Part shown: positions 30,725 through 41,342 of the stretch, piece by piece | Numbering within the stretch: position 1 is the stretch's first letter | Layout of the letters: each line of letters opens with the position of its first letter | Assembly: GCA_014084085.1 (NCBI GenBank) | Contig: NPFB01000029.1 | Coordinates: 62,001 to 126,000, forward strand | Origin: Hondaea fermentalgiana | Taxonomy: Eukaryota > Sar > Bigyra > Thraustochytrida > Thraustochytriidae | Length of the DNA stretch: 64,000 bases | Direction: 5' to 3' | Made by a program: the position numbers and the translations under genes | The notes under the pieces: model-generated | Database searches by the model: none | Told to the model about the DNA's origin: nothing | Seen by the model: only the letters and a program-made list of their open reading frames with translations

Positions 30725-32221
30725 ATGGCGCTCACCCAGGACGCCCACGAGGCCAACAACGAGGTCAAGGAGGCCACCGAAAAGGTCGAGGCCGAGGAGA
30801 CGACGGCCGACACTCCCGTCGAGGTGACCGAGGCCGCCACGACGCCCGCCGACACCGAGGAGGGCGCAGAGGCCGCCAAGGAGGCCGAGACCAAGGCTGA
30901 GGCCAAGGCCGAAGAGGCCAAGGAGGCTCTCCAGGAGGCCGCCGAGACTCTCGCCGAAAAGGAAAAGAAGCCCGGATTCTTTGCCAAGATGTTCTCGCCC
31001 AAGAGGGCCAAGTCCAAGAAGTCCGTCGTCGAGACCGCCAAGGCCGACGCTGCCCAGGCCGCCACCGAGGCCCAAGACGCTGCGGCCGAGGCTCAGGACG
31101 CTGCCGACGGCACCAAGGACGCCGCCAAGGATGAGGTCAAGGACGAGGTCCTCGAAAAGGCCCAAGGTGGTGCTGCCGAGGCTGCGGTTACCGCCGCCCC
31201 GGAGGGTGCTGAGACCGAAAAGGTCGAGGCCGCTGCGGCCGAAGCCGCCAACGAGGCCGCCAACGAGACCGCCAACGAGACCACTGAGGAGGTTGCCGCC
31301 GACGTCCACGAAGAGGCCACCGATGCCGTCGTCACGGCCTCGGCCACCGAAATGGTCCAGGAGGTCAAGGACACTGCTGTCGAGACTGCCACGGCTGCTG
31401 CCGAGACTGCCGCCGCCGCCGCCACCGCTGCCGCGACCACCGTCAAGGAAATGGTCGGCTCCGAGGAGGGCACGACCGAGGCCACCGCCACCGAGACCGA
31501 GGCCGAGGCCGAGACGGAGACCGCTGCCACTGCCGCCAAGGCTCCTCCTGCCAAGAAGAAGCAGGAGAACTTTTTTACGCGTCTTTTCACCAAGAAGAGC
31601 AGCGAGAAGAAGCCCGCGGCCGCCGCGGCGACCACCACCACCACGGAGACCCCCGCAGCTGACGAGATTGCTGCTCCTGCCGAGGAGACCACCACTGCTG
31701 CCGCCGAAGAAACCCCTGTCGAGGCTACTGCTGAGCCCACCGCCGAGGCCACGGCGGAGCCCGCCACAGAGGAGGCGACCAAGGAGGACGACCGTGCCAA
31801 CAAGGTCGAAGAGGCAGGTGACGCCGTCACCGAGGCCATGATCCCCGCTGCTGTCGAGACCGACAAGGATGAGGTCGAGCAGACCGCCGAGACCAAGGCT
31901 GAGCAGGACCCCATCGCCGCCAAGATGGCCGCCGAGGAGGAGGCCACCACCGACATTCCCGTCGATGCCGCCGCTACCCCGACTGCGACCCCGGCACCCG
32001 CCAAAAAGGAAAAGAAGCAGAGCCCCTTTTCCAAGGTTTTCGGCAAGCTCTGCGGCAAGAAGGGCCTCGACCAGTCGCTTCAGAACGAGGCTGCTGCTGA
32101 GCGTGCTGCTGACCGCGCCGATGAGGCTGCCCAGGAGGCTGACGTTGCCGCGCAGGAGGTTGCCGAGAAGAACCCGGCCATGCACGACGAGCAGCCCGCT
32201 GCTGAGGAGACCCGCGCGTAA
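30725..32221 (+). CDS. Acidic disordered protein with three MARCKS-like basic-aromatic motifs
   Basis: The 498-residue protein is made mostly of Ala, Glu, Thr, Lys and Asp and should be disordered or weakly helical. Three short islands break the pattern: KKPGFFAKMFSPKR (about 81-94), NFFTRLFTKK (about 281-290) and KKQSPFSKVFGKLCGKK (about 430-446). Each has a Phe-Phe or Phe-x-x-x-Phe core in a Lys-rich setting with nearby Ser or Thr, the pattern of membrane- and calmodulin-binding effector segments in MARCKS-type proteins. No myristoylation signal is present (starts MALTQ). A lipid- or cytoskeleton-binding scaffold is a guess; no homologue is recognised. Codon use is strongly GC-biased, which fits high expression. 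The start lies just after a caag repeat, with G at +4. Confidence 0.85.
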   Translation: MALTQDAHEANNEVKEATEKVEAEETTADTPVEVTEAATTPADTEEGAEAAKEAETKAEAKAEEAKEALQEAAETLAEKEKKPGFFAKMFSPKRAKSKKSVVETAKADAAQAATEAQDAAAEAQDAADGTKDAAKDEVKDEVLEKAQGGAAEAAVTAAPEGAETEKVEAAAAEAANEAANETANETTEEVAADVHEEATDAVVTASATEMVQEVKDTAVETATAAAETAAAAATAAATTVKEMVGSEEGTTEATATETEAEAETETAATAAKAPPAKKKQENFFTRLFTKKSSEKKPAAAAATTTTTETPAADEIAAPAEETTTAAAEETPVEATAEPTAEATAEPATEEATKEDDRANKVEEAGDAVTEAMIPAAVETDKDEVEQTAETKAEQDPIAAKMAAEEEATTDIPVDAAATPTATPAPAKKEKKQSPFSKVFGKLCGKKGLDQSLQNEAAAERAADRADEAAQEADVAAQEVAEKNPAMHDEQPAAEETRA

Positions 32222-32989
32222 GCGTTGACGACTCTCTCGGTCGCGCAACCTGCTGCTGGCCCTATTTCTCGAAAAAGGCTGGTCCCTTTGTGGGGTATAT
32301 ACTATATCAAGCAGCTCTCTCGCGTCGTTTCTATTCCAAACCAAAACGATTGACACGGGACTGTCTCTGCCTTGGCAAGCGAGCCACGATGATAAGATTT
32401 GGGGGAGGGGAGGAAAAACATGAGGATTCAAATCATCATCTAACCTCTTTGGTGAACAAGAGCAATCAAGAAAGAGAGTGCTGAGCGCACTTCGTAGAGT
32501 TCATGGGCGGGTTCATCATTTCAGCGGTCAGCCTCTTTCTTTCTTTGCCCCTCCTAATAAACAATAAATACTTTTTTCTGGTGTTGTGATGAAACTTCAT
32601 GCTCCCAACTAAAGCAGAAACCCAAAAGGTTTGGCTCTTATTTCACAAAGGATTCCCATTGTCGAAAATTCCTGGGCAGTCATCTTCTCATTTTTGGAAA
32701 AGCGCAGTCTCTCACCGACTTTGTAAAAACACAACTGCGAATTGAAAATATCTAGACCAAGCAGCAAAAGGCCACCTTGTCATTCCCGCCTCGGCAGGAC
32801 CGGCCTCACAGCCAAGTCGGTGTGTAACAAACGACAATCTCCAAGAAATAAAAATAAAATTAGATTTGGAATATTATACCCCATCAATGGTCGTAAAATG
32901 ACTGCCGCCGCTCCTCGTGGGCTCGCGACCACTCACTCACTCTCTCGGCAAAATCTCTCAGCAAACCTCGAACCGAGAGAAAAGATATT
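32222..32989. other. Intergenic region before the alanyl-tRNA synthetase gene
   Basis: No convincing gene. It is AT-richer than its surroundings. aataaa-type signals at about 32556-32570 and 32846-32855 are candidates for polyadenylation of the upstream gene. Confidence 0.5.
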
Positions 32990-35900
32990 ATGCGCGCGCG
33001 TCGGCCCAGACCAGTCGCGTGGGCTGCCCGAGCCTCGCCCGCCGCGCTCGGACTTCGAGCCCGAGCGTGGCCTCGCGCGACGAGCAGCATTGCCACACGT
33101 GCGCTGGCGACCAAAGTAAACGTGCCGCCACCACCCACCGCAGCGTCTTCTTCTTCTCCACTATCTTCAGAGGTGCGTGAGCGCTTTCTCGCGAGCTTTG
33201 AGCGCGACGGCCACGCTCGCGTGCCGTCGAGCTCCCTCGTCCCAGATAGCGGGGATGCTTCGCTTCTCTTTACCAACGCGGGCATGGTGCCTTTCAAGGA
33301 GGTTTTTCTCGGACGCGACCAGAGACCTTATACGCGCGCCACGAGCTGTCAGAAATGCGTACGCGCCGGTGGCAAGCACAACGATCTAGACAATGTTGGC
33401 TACACCGCGCGCCACCATACCTTTTTTGAGATGCTTGGTAATTTCTCCTTTGGCGACTACTTCAAAGAAGAAGCCATTGTCAAGGCATGGAACTTTGTGC
33501 GCAACGATCTCGATTTACCCGCTCACCGCCTGAGTATCACCGTCTTTCATGAAGACGACGAAAGTGCCGAGCTTTGGCGAAAGATTCTCCCGCCCGAAGC
33601 CGGTCCCATCACCCGTCTCGGCAAAGAGGACAACTTTTGGTCCATGGGCGATGGCAAAGGCGTGCCCTGCGGCCCTTGCTCAGAAATATTCTTTGACACA
33701 GGGGACACCGAGGCCGCCGATGATGATCGCTATCTCGAAATTTGGAACCTTGTCTTTATGCAATTCCAGGCCGATGGCAACGGTGGTCTTGACGCACTGC
33801 CGCGCCCTTGCGTCGACACTGGCATGGGTCTCGAGCGCGTCTGCTCTGTTTTGCAGGGTGTGCCCACCAACTATGAAACGGACCTCCTGGCCCCGCTGGT
33901 GCAACAGGCTGCTGCCATAGTACCCGTCAAAGACCACCCCAATGCTACCGTCTTTGCCAAAATCGCCGCGGATCATGTGCGGGCTGCGGCTTTTCTCATT
34001 GCCGACGGTGTCGTGCCAAGCAATGTGGGGCGTGGCTACGTCTTACGACGCATCCTTCGCCGAGCTGTAGGATTTGGCCATTCCGTCGGGCTCCGGGAAC
34101 CTTTCCTCGCGGCGCTTCTCCCCACACTTGAGGCGACCTTTGCTGCCTCCAACCAATACCCGGAACTGACGGAGCGTCGCGGTGCTATTGCCTCTGTCGT
34201 TCAGGCCGAGGAAACCAACTTTTTTCAGACGCTGGATCAGGGCATGGACTTTTTGGAAAAGCATCTCCAACGTGCCAGCGCTGGCCAAATCGTGGATGGC
34301 GCCTTTGCCTTTAAAATGTATGACACCTTTGGCTTTCCCGTCGATATCACAACGCGTGTCGCGCAGGACCGCGGTCTCCAGGTCGATCTCGACAGTTTTC
34401 GGGTCCATATGGAGGCTCAACGTGCACGCTCAAGTGCAAACGCTTCCTGGGCCAGCGACAGTGCCTTTGGGATGCGCGATCCGACCGAAGAGGTCCGTGC
34501 CTGGGCCGGCCAGGGCGTTCAGGCTCATTTTTCTGGTCACGAATGTACCCAAGAGGCGCATGCGCATGTCTTGGCCAAGGCCCCTGGGGCCCAGCCCGGA
34601 ACCACGTGGGTTAGTATCTCTCCTTGCCCGCTATATCCAGAGGGAGGTGGTCAGCAGAGCGATCGTGGCACGCTTTCGTGTGCACAGGGCAATGACTTTC
34701 CCGTCCTTCACGTGTGCAAGCCCTTTGAAGACGGTCTCGCCGTGCTCGTTGAGGGATCCCCGGAAAACCTGCCCCCTGTTGGCAGCGCTCTCTCGGCTGT
34801 TGTCGATGCCAGATCACGACGCGGTGCAGCTGCCCACCATACAGCCACGCATCTTTTGCAAGCTGCCTTGCGCGCCGAGCTCGGTGAACATGTTGTGCAG
34901 GCCGGATCGCTCGTCACATCTGATCGCTTGCGCTTTGATTTTACGCATAGTGCTCCACTCTCCACAGACCAGGTAAGTATTCGCGGTGAAGAAGGTAAAA
35001 GTGCTTCTTTGTTCGAGAAAGAGAAGGGCGGTGTGGGGGTGAAGAGGAAGATGTCAAGGAGAATGGCGAGAAAATGCATTCATGTGTAGGGGCACTTCTT
35101 GCTTCCACGTTCGCGTGGATGCCATGTAGAAGATGCCCCAAGGAACGAGTGCGACATTGACTGCCCTGTGCGTCCGCGCCAGACACGCCGTGATGCTTGC
35201 GCGTCTGCATGGTCGCGACTGCAGGGCTCACATATTCCTCCTTGTCCTCAAAGCCTGTTTCGGTTTTGCAACGACAGCAAATGGTTGACTGACATTGACC
35301 ACTTCATTTGTTCGATTGTATGCGTTCATTTACTTGTAATACAGATTCGTCGCATTGAGGCCTGCGTTAACGGTTTCGCAGAGCAAGCGATTGATGTGCA
35401 GACACAGACGGTGAGCCTCGAGGAAGCCAAGAAAATGGATGTTCTCATGCATTTTGGCGAAAAATACGGTCAAGAGGTTCGCGTCGTCCGTGTTGCTGGT
35501 GAGGCCGACCCCAACATGCCCGTGACCCATTCTGCCGAGCTTTGTGGTGGCACGCACGTTACCAACACGGCCGTGCTACACCCCTTTAAAATTGTTGCGC
35601 AGAGCAGCGTGGCCGCGGGGACACGCCGCGTCGAGGCCGTCGTCGGCGCCGCCGCCCGCGTTTGGATGCAAGAGCGTGTTGATACGCTCGAGAACATTGC
35701 CACCGAGCTCAAGGCTGATGTACGACCGGAAGCTGTTCAAGCGGCGATCCGCAAACTTTGCGAAACACAGCAGCGTCAAAAGGCTGACATCAAGGCTTTG
35801 CAGAAACGAATTCTCGAAGCTTCTGCGGCGAATGGCGGCGCCTCGAGCGAGAATGGAAACGCACCCAGCAAAGCGACCTCGGAGACTGTTGCGGTACACG

Positions 35901-36208
35901 AGATCCCTGACCTTGTCCCCGATGATCTCAAGCAAGCCCGCAAATCGCTGCAGACATTCTTGTCCACAGCCGTCAAAGCTGACCCAAATCGCCTGCACGT
36001 GGTCGTTTGCGGGTCCAAGCTGGTGGCTTGTAGCACGCAGAATCCGAGTCTGCACGCTGGAGACATGCTTAAGCGCATCCTTGCTACGGATGGACCACTT
36101 CCAGGCAAAGGTGGCGGTTCGCCAGCGTTTGCGCAAGGCCAGCTTTCAAAGGATCGCACCGCTTCGCCACGCGATATTCTTCAATTTGTACAAAGCAATC
36201 AAGACTAG
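32990..36208 (+). CDS. Alanyl-tRNA synthetase, probably mitochondrial (two exons)
   Basis: Joining 32990-34972 with 35345-36208 gives 948 residues. The N-terminal ~42 residues are Arg/Ala-rich without acids, a likely mitochondrial presequence. The class II catalytic domain follows (LFTNAGMVPFKEVFLG, then CGPCSEIFFD and DTGMGLERV), then the tRNA-recognition part, and the editing domain with His616 in the HHTATHLLQAALR zinc motif and, in exon 2, ELCGGTHV. The C-terminal C-Ala domain ends with the glycine-rich KGGGSPAFAQGQ. The enzyme attaches Ala to tRNA-Ala and clears mischarged Ser and Gly. Whether a second, cytosolic start is used cannot be told from sequence. Confidence 0.95.
34973..35344 (+). 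other. Intron in the alanyl-tRNA synthetase gene
   Basis: 372 bp, with gtaagt at the 5' end and acag at the 3' end. It falls between FDFTHSAPLSTDQ and IRRIEACVN inside the editing domain, in phase 0. The frame runs into stops within the intron, and the joined protein matches the family across the junction. Confidence 0.93.
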
Positions 36209-37219
36209 GAAGAATTATCTGGTTTACGAAAATCCGAGCTGCCGTCATTCTGCGCGCGACGCGGCGCGAGGACGTGAAGACGCAAAGCTCTCCTAGCGAC
36301 CTGCCTCGCGAGGATCATACGGTGTTGGGTGAACCTGACGAAGCCAGCTCCCGCTCAAGCTCAAAGAGTCGGAATCCTCCTCCGTGACGTGATACTTCCG
36401 CACAAAAAGGCGATCCAGGGTAGAGATTGGGTCGCAAGACCCTGCTCCCGCAGAGTTTTCACCGCAGAGTCTGTTTTGGGAGGTGGGTGCCGGTTGCACA
36501 TTGCCATTTTCGTCTTGACTCGCTTGGACTAAGCGAGGGTGGTGAACCCATGTCTTCAGAAGACAGCGAGTCCGTCTCGAGGTGTACTTGCTAGGGTTGG
36601 GGGTGAAAATATGTTTTATAATCTTTTAGTCTGATGATGTCTACTTTCGATACTCACTACGCTTCACTATTTGATTCCTGTGCTACTGGTCCCAACATGC
36701 CACATTTTGTTTGACAGAATGGCAGAGCTGACGATGCAGAACGACGTTGCAAAGGGTAATCACTTTCAGAACAGCCAAAGTCATATTCGAAAGACTTAAC
36801 GCTCGCATTGTGATCTCGAGGGCTGTCCAGAAAATCGACTCGTAGCGATGGCGACTCTGCCTTTGGATAGAAAAGAGTTTTGGCCGCAATATCACGCCGA
36901 AAACGGCCATAGGCTCCGAATACGAGTCCGTTGCGAAACCGTTGCATCATCTCATCGGGTGAGATTAGCACAAAACGATGAATGTGAGTGCGCTTGTCGT
37001 TGCCAAATTCGCGAACTGCATACGCATAAGCTTTCACTTCAAACCCATAGTTTGGGATGTCTTTCTATATTGACCGGCGCGGAATCGGCAACAAAGCACG
37101 CATTTTTGACCCAGGGTTCACATGGAGCCGAGAGATAGGGACATTGCTCGCTGCCCTACTCCTCTCCTTCAAAATAGGGCGGGGTGGGCTTCGTTAAAGA
37201 CGCGAGAGGTGTCAGCCTT
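36209..37219. other. Intergenic region between convergent genes
   Basis: About 1 kb with no convincing gene. Frames on the minus strand near 36657-37037 start with GTG or lack any recognisable domain, and their third-position use is unlike neighbouring genes. AT content is higher around 36600-36700. Confidence 0.5.
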
Positions 37220-37789
37220 TCATGAGCTTGTTGAAGCGGAAGGTGCGTCGACGGGGTCTCGGCCCTCATAACTAAAAGCGCGGTCAATCTTAATTGGCTG
37301 CAGAGGACGATCGTTCTTGTCGCATGGAACCTTGCCGATGCGCTGCACGACGCGCATACCCTGATGCACCCGGCCGAAGATTGTATGCTTGCCGTCAAGC
37401 CAGGGACATGGTTGCAACGTAATAAAAAACTGCGAGCCATTTGTGTTGGGACCTGAGTTGGCCATGCTAAAGATTCCCGCCCCGACGTGCTTGAGCTTGG
37501 GCGTAATCTCGTCCTCAAATTTGCCGCCCCAAATCGACTGTCCACCACGCCCCGTGCCCGTCGGGTCGCCGCCTTGCACCATGAAATTAGCAATGACACG
37601 ATGAAAGTCTAAACCATCGTACCTGCCGGCATTTGCGAGACCTTGAAAGTTCTCGCACGCGCGAGGCGCCTCATCCCAGTACAGCTCCACGACTACGCGG
37701 CCCATGTTGGTCTCCAAGACCACACCGCCCTCTCGTGGTGGTGGTGTTGACGGCGTCGCTGCCGCTGCGTCCGAAACCATCTCCGCCAT
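37220..37789 (-). CDS. Cyclophilin-type peptidyl-prolyl isomerase, PPIL1-like
   Basis: The 189-residue protein is nearly all cyclophilin domain after a short Ala/Pro-rich start. Conserved parts include GRVVVELYWDEAPRACENF, FHRVIANFMVQGGDPTGTGRGG (which supplies the catalytic Arg in FHR), GIFSMANSGPNTNGSQFFI and WLDGKHTIFGRV. The compact form with short loops fits PPIL1, a spliceosome-associated isomerase, and also other single-domain cytosolic forms. The start chosen has A at -3 and G at +4; an upstream in-frame start would add 27 residues. It faces the alanyl-tRNA synthetase gene end to end. Confidence 0.93.
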   Translation of the reverse strand: MAEMVSDAAAATPSTPPPREGGVVLETNMGRVVVELYWDEAPRACENFQGLANAGRYDGLDFHRVIANFMVQGGDPTGTGRGGQSIWGGKFEDEITPKLKHVGAGIFSMANSGPNTNGSQFFITLQPCPWLDGKHTIFGRVHQGMRVVQRIGKVPCDKNDRPLQPIKIDRAFSYEGRDPVDAPSASTSS

Positions 37790-38134
37790 TTTGTCAGTCA
37801 ACCTGCTTGGCGCCGAGCTTGACTCCGCCCGCAAGTCAATAAACAAACGTGCAGGTAGGCACGCAGACACGCGCGCAGGCGCGCACGTAGGTACGCGCGC
37901 CCGAGATATCGGGCGTCAGCGCGTCCACGCCGCTGTCAGGATGTCTCGTTCGTGTCTGGTCAAGAAGGTCCGCAAATAATTTATGTTATCCCTGTGTAGT
38001 TAGTAGGCCTAGAAGGGGCAAATAAACGTAAAGATGATGAGGTCACCAACCACCCGTCCCACAAGCAACTTGGAGGGCTAGCACTTCAGGTGAAAGAGAC
38101 ACACATCCATCAGCTGATTCAAGACGTGAGTAAA
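37790..38134. other. Intergenic region, cyclophilin promoter and PEX2 3' end
   Basis: 345 bp without a gene. It lies between a minus-strand start and a minus-strand stop. An aataaa at about 38020 is on the plus strand and has no clear owner. Confidence 0.4.
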
Positions 38135-39337
38135 CTACAGTCGCTTCGCACGAGTAATAGGCTCATCACAGCGAACGCAGACAAAGGCTGAAGGCTCCGA
38201 GGCCTGCATTTGCGTGGTCTTGAGACAGTAGTAGCAATAGTGATGACCGCAATTCGTTTCGTGCGGCATGCAAGCCGGAGACTTGGCGCAAACTACACAT
38301 GCTGAAGCCCCAGCAGGCCCTGTTAACAAAGATGAGGAAGGATCGTCGGAATCTGCCTCTGCGTCGTCCTCTGCTGGCTCGCCGTCCGCGGCGGCCTCAG
38401 TGAGAAGAGGATCTTCTTGAGCATTAGGGTCTTCAGAAATGGCGCTGCCCCGTCGTGCACGTCGTATCTTCGCACGAATAAAGAGCAGGAGCCCAAGCAT
38501 GCGTTTCCGCAGAAAGCGAAGCCATGGAGCAACTGAGCGTTTGTAAAAAGAAAAGAGCGCAAGCACGGAACGCAGCCCGAAGCGTTGCAAGCGCGTCCAG
38601 TCCACGAGTGGCAGCACGCACATGAGCATGTCACTAAAGCCGTCATAGAGAAGCTGCTGGTTGATAAATTCAAAGCTCACGGGCCGGTGCGCCTCCTTGG
38701 TCGCATACACGACGCGCATCTGCAAAAGGCGATCCAACAGGCTGCGATAGCGGCCATTGTGGAGAAAAAGTACAAAGTTGGCAAGATTTGCAAGCACGTA
38801 GACCCGCTCCGCCTTGTCCATGATTTTTGCCGCTCGGTGTCGCCAGTCGTCCTCGTCCAACGAGGACCACCTATGCACGAGCGAATGCTCTTCGAGTCGC
38901 TCCCAAACCCAGGGCACAACGACGGCGCCCGCGCCATGCAGCAAGCGCTGTAACCGCGTGGGGCCGTCACCAGGCAGCTTGAGGAGCCCGCGTTTATGCG
39001 CCTCGTCAAAGAGGCCCTCGTTGCGGTAGCGCAGGTTTTGCAGCGCGTCCCCGGGCGGCGCTTCGTTGACCCTATAGGAAAAGATCCATACAATCGCGCG
39101 CAGGAGGGCCATCATCTCCGGCTGATACCGTGCGCTGCGCTGTTCGAGCGCCGGCACGCAGGCCAGCACGGCTCCGGCATGCGTCTTGAGCAGCGCCAGC
39201 AGCTCGTCGTCCAGCATGAGCGCGTCAAGCTGCGAGACCCGGCTCACATCGAGCTTGGCGGCGCTGCGCGCGAGCCCCCTCGCGCGCCAGGACGAGGTCA
39301 CCGTCTCCAGCTCGCCCTCGAGCTCCGCATTCCACAT
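38135..39337 (-). CDS. PEX2: Peroxin 2 (RING-finger peroxisome import E3 ligase)
   Basis: The 400-residue protein begins MWNAELEGEL, soon followed by RVSQLDALMLDDELLALL, the typical start of the PEX2/PEX10/PEX12 membrane domain. Helical and membrane segments run to about 265, then a disordered acidic stretch (about 285-340). The C-terminal RING (about 343-393) has CVVC, CGHHYCYYC and CVRC as zinc ligands. In the family PEX2, PEX10 and PEX12 form the peroxisomal retrotranslocation channel and ubiquitinate the import receptor PEX5. PEX2 is preferred over PEX10/12 from the N-terminal pattern and RING spacing. The start has A at -3. The gene is head to head with a PEX26-like gene, 312 bp apart. 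Confidence 0.88.
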   Translation of the reverse strand: MWNAELEGELETVTSSWRARGLARSAAKLDVSRVSQLDALMLDDELLALLKTHAGAVLACVPALEQRSARYQPEMMALLRAIVWIFSYRVNEAPPGDALQNLRYRNEGLFDEAHKRGLLKLPGDGPTRLQRLLHGAGAVVVPWVWERLEEHSLVHRWSSLDEDDWRHRAAKIMDKAERVYVLANLANFVLFLHNGRYRSLLDRLLQMRVVYATKEAHRPVSFEFINQQLLYDGFSDMLMCVLPLVDWTRLQRFGLRSVLALFSFYKRSVAPWLRFLRKRMLGLLLFIRAKIRRARRGSAISEDPNAQEDPLLTEAAADGEPAEDDAEADSDDPSSSLLTGPAGASACVVCAKSPACMPHETNCGHHYCYYCLKTTQMQASEPSAFVCVRCDEPITRAKRL

Positions 39338-39649
39338 GCTCGCGCCCTCGCGTCGCCTCCTCCTCCTCCTCCTCGTCCTGCACCTGCTCCTCCTCCTCCT
39401 CCTTCGGGGTCTGGCCTTGGCCGCTCGCTCGCTCGCCCTCTTCAAGAGCTTGCACGTGCCCCATCTCCGTTTCGCTCGTAGTGCGCTATTACACGTCCAC
39501 CGGAACGGGAAATCGGGAGCTCCCTCGGCCGGGAATCCACGAAGCAATCTGCGCGACCTGACTCGCTCGGCTCGACTCGCAGACCAAACTCGGGCAGGGC
39601 AGGGAAGGGCAGAGCAGAGCAGAGCAGAGCAGAGCGGTCGCGCGGGAGG
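39338..39649. promoter_or_regulatory. Bidirectional promoter between PEX2 and PEX26-like genes
   Basis: 312 bp separate the two start codons. The region is rich in cctcctcc on one side and carries agagc x5 at 39611-39635, just before the plus-strand start. No TATA-like box is clear. Shared control of two peroxisome genes is an inference from layout. Confidence 0.6.
39611..39635. repeat. AGAGC pentanucleotide repeat (x5)
   Basis: Five perfect agagc units in the 5' leader, 14 bp before the start codon. Confidence 0.97.
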
Positions 39650-40787
39650 ATGGCGGACGAGGTCTCGCGCGCCGAGGACGACCTGCTGCTGGGAGACTTT
39701 GCGGCGTGCGCGGCGGCATGCCGCGCCGTGCTCAAGCGCCACCTTGACGAGGGACGCGCGGCCACGGCCAAGCTCGAGATCGCGCCGCAGAGTCGCCAGG
39801 AAGTGCCAGCGTGAGTTTGAGGGGCCGCAGACGGGGGCGAGGGGCGAGGGGAGGCGTTGACGAAGACGGTGATGATTGCTGACCACGATCTGGCTTGATT
39901 GGATGATCTTGATGATGACAAATATGATGATGACGCGCAGCGAGATCAAGGCGGCCATACTCTTCTTGCAAGCCCTTTTTGAGACCGGGGAGCCGGCCAA
40001 CTCGAGCGACATGCAGCTGCTCGACAGGTTCTTGCGCCTCAATGGACCTCTGCCCTTTGAGCTGGTTCTCGCCTGGCTCAACCTCAAATCCCACCTCGGT
40101 CAACACGAGCTCGTCAAAGAGAAACTCGAGGCCTTTATGGGCATGTACGCAGAACGCGTCAAGCGTGGGGGTGTAGCGACCCCGGAAATGTGCGCGCAGT
40201 ATGCCGCGCTTGCCCAGATTTATACAGTGCAAACGCTCCCACGCCTTGGCGAGGTCGACGGCGCGCAGCGCTTTCTTGCAATCCATAACAACAATATCCT
40301 CTTGTCAAGAGAAAAGCGCCAAGAGCTTCTTCATGCCCTCAATGAGGAGATCGAGGCATCTGAGTCACTCAAGACTGCCACTGGCGGCGACATTTCTGTC
40401 GATGGATCCGCCGAAGCTGCAACACCTGGGGCAGAGGCGTCAACGCCAAGCTCTGCTGCTTCAACCGCTGCAGGTGGCTCACCGAGCTCTGCGGCAGGCA
40501 CAGGCGGTAGCAGCGCCTCGCGCTCCGGAATGCGCACGCCTCAACAAGGTGGGCTTTCGGCTTCAAGAGGAGGGCGCAAGTCCTCGAAAAACACAACCAA
40601 CGACGAAAGTAATCCTGCTGACGACGATGACAATGAGCCAGCCCTTGTGCTCACCAAGGACCAGGTTCTCGCTCTCGTTGTCACGTCAGCGGCCGCAGCC
40701 GCCTTATTTTCTCAGCGCAAACGTATTTCCGCCACGGCTTCTTCTCTTGCCGAATCTGTCGGCAACATGCTTTTCGGCGGCACCTAG
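39650..40787 (+). CDS. PEX26-like tail-anchored peroxisomal protein (two exons)
   Basis: Joining 39650-39810 with 39941-40787 gives 335 residues. The N-terminal ~190 residues are helical and match, helix by helix, what I know of PEX26: an LLLGDFAACAAACRAVLKRH segment, a short ALFETGEPAN loop, LPFELVLAWLNLKSHLG, and YAALAQIYTVQTLPRLGEVD. A disordered Ser/Ala/Gly stretch follows (about 200-285). The end has one hydrophobic segment (about 295-312) followed by QRKR, the shape of a peroxisomal tail anchor. PEX26 (APEM9 in plants, Pex15 in yeast) docks the PEX1-PEX6 ATPase that extracts PEX5. Similarity is weak in sequence, but the neighbour is PEX2. Confidence 0.65.
39811..39940 (+). other. Intron in the PEX26-like gene
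   Basis: 130 bp, gtgagt to gcag. Without splicing the frame stops soon after; with it, the Ala codon at the junction joins VPA to EIKAAILF and extends the helical domain to the N-terminus. Confidence 0.85.
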
Positions 40788-41342
40788 GCTTTAGTTTGTT
40801 TCTTTCTTTCTCAATCTATTATTTTTTATCACGATCGTCACCAGGTGCTCATGCACAATCGTCGCGTCGTTCGATCGACTTGCATCGCTCGTTTTTCCTG
40901 TTGCTGACTCCAAACGGCAAGCTTTCGGCCTTTGGCGAAGAAAGCTCATCATCCTTCAGAGAGAACATACCGCCCGTCGGTCTCTGCCCTCGAGTATGCA
41001 ATGTGCGTGCAACCGCTCATTTATTATTTACAGCTGTTACTACCTTCCGTATCTGGACAACATCACCATCAAGAGCAACTCGCACGGATGGAACAAACCT
41101 GCAAACCTGCTCGGCCGCTCGCTTGCAGGCGAGGCGAGGCGAAGCGAGGCGAGGCAAGGTGAGGCGAGCACGCCAGCGAGGCAAGGCAAAGCAAAACAAG
41201 ACGAGGCAAAAAGCAGCAAGGGCGAAGGAAGGAAGATTTGGGACTCCTACGAGGCGGGGCGCTGGCCGTTGAGATTGCAAAGGAAGTTGGACCTGAAGCA
41301 AGAGGCGCGGCACCCGCCCGGACACCAGGCAAAGAGCCTCCA
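40788..41342. other. Intergenic region before the PH-domain gene
   Basis: No convincing gene. A pyrimidine-rich, AT-richer first part fits a 3' untranslated region. The second part has ggcga/aggcg runs around 41130-41200, in the probable leader of the next gene. Confidence 0.5.

Noticed and set aside
36657..37037. 126-codon minus-strand frame between convergent genes
   Set aside because: It starts with GTG, lacks a domain and its codon use differs from nearby genes. A short protein from an inner ATG cannot be fully excluded.
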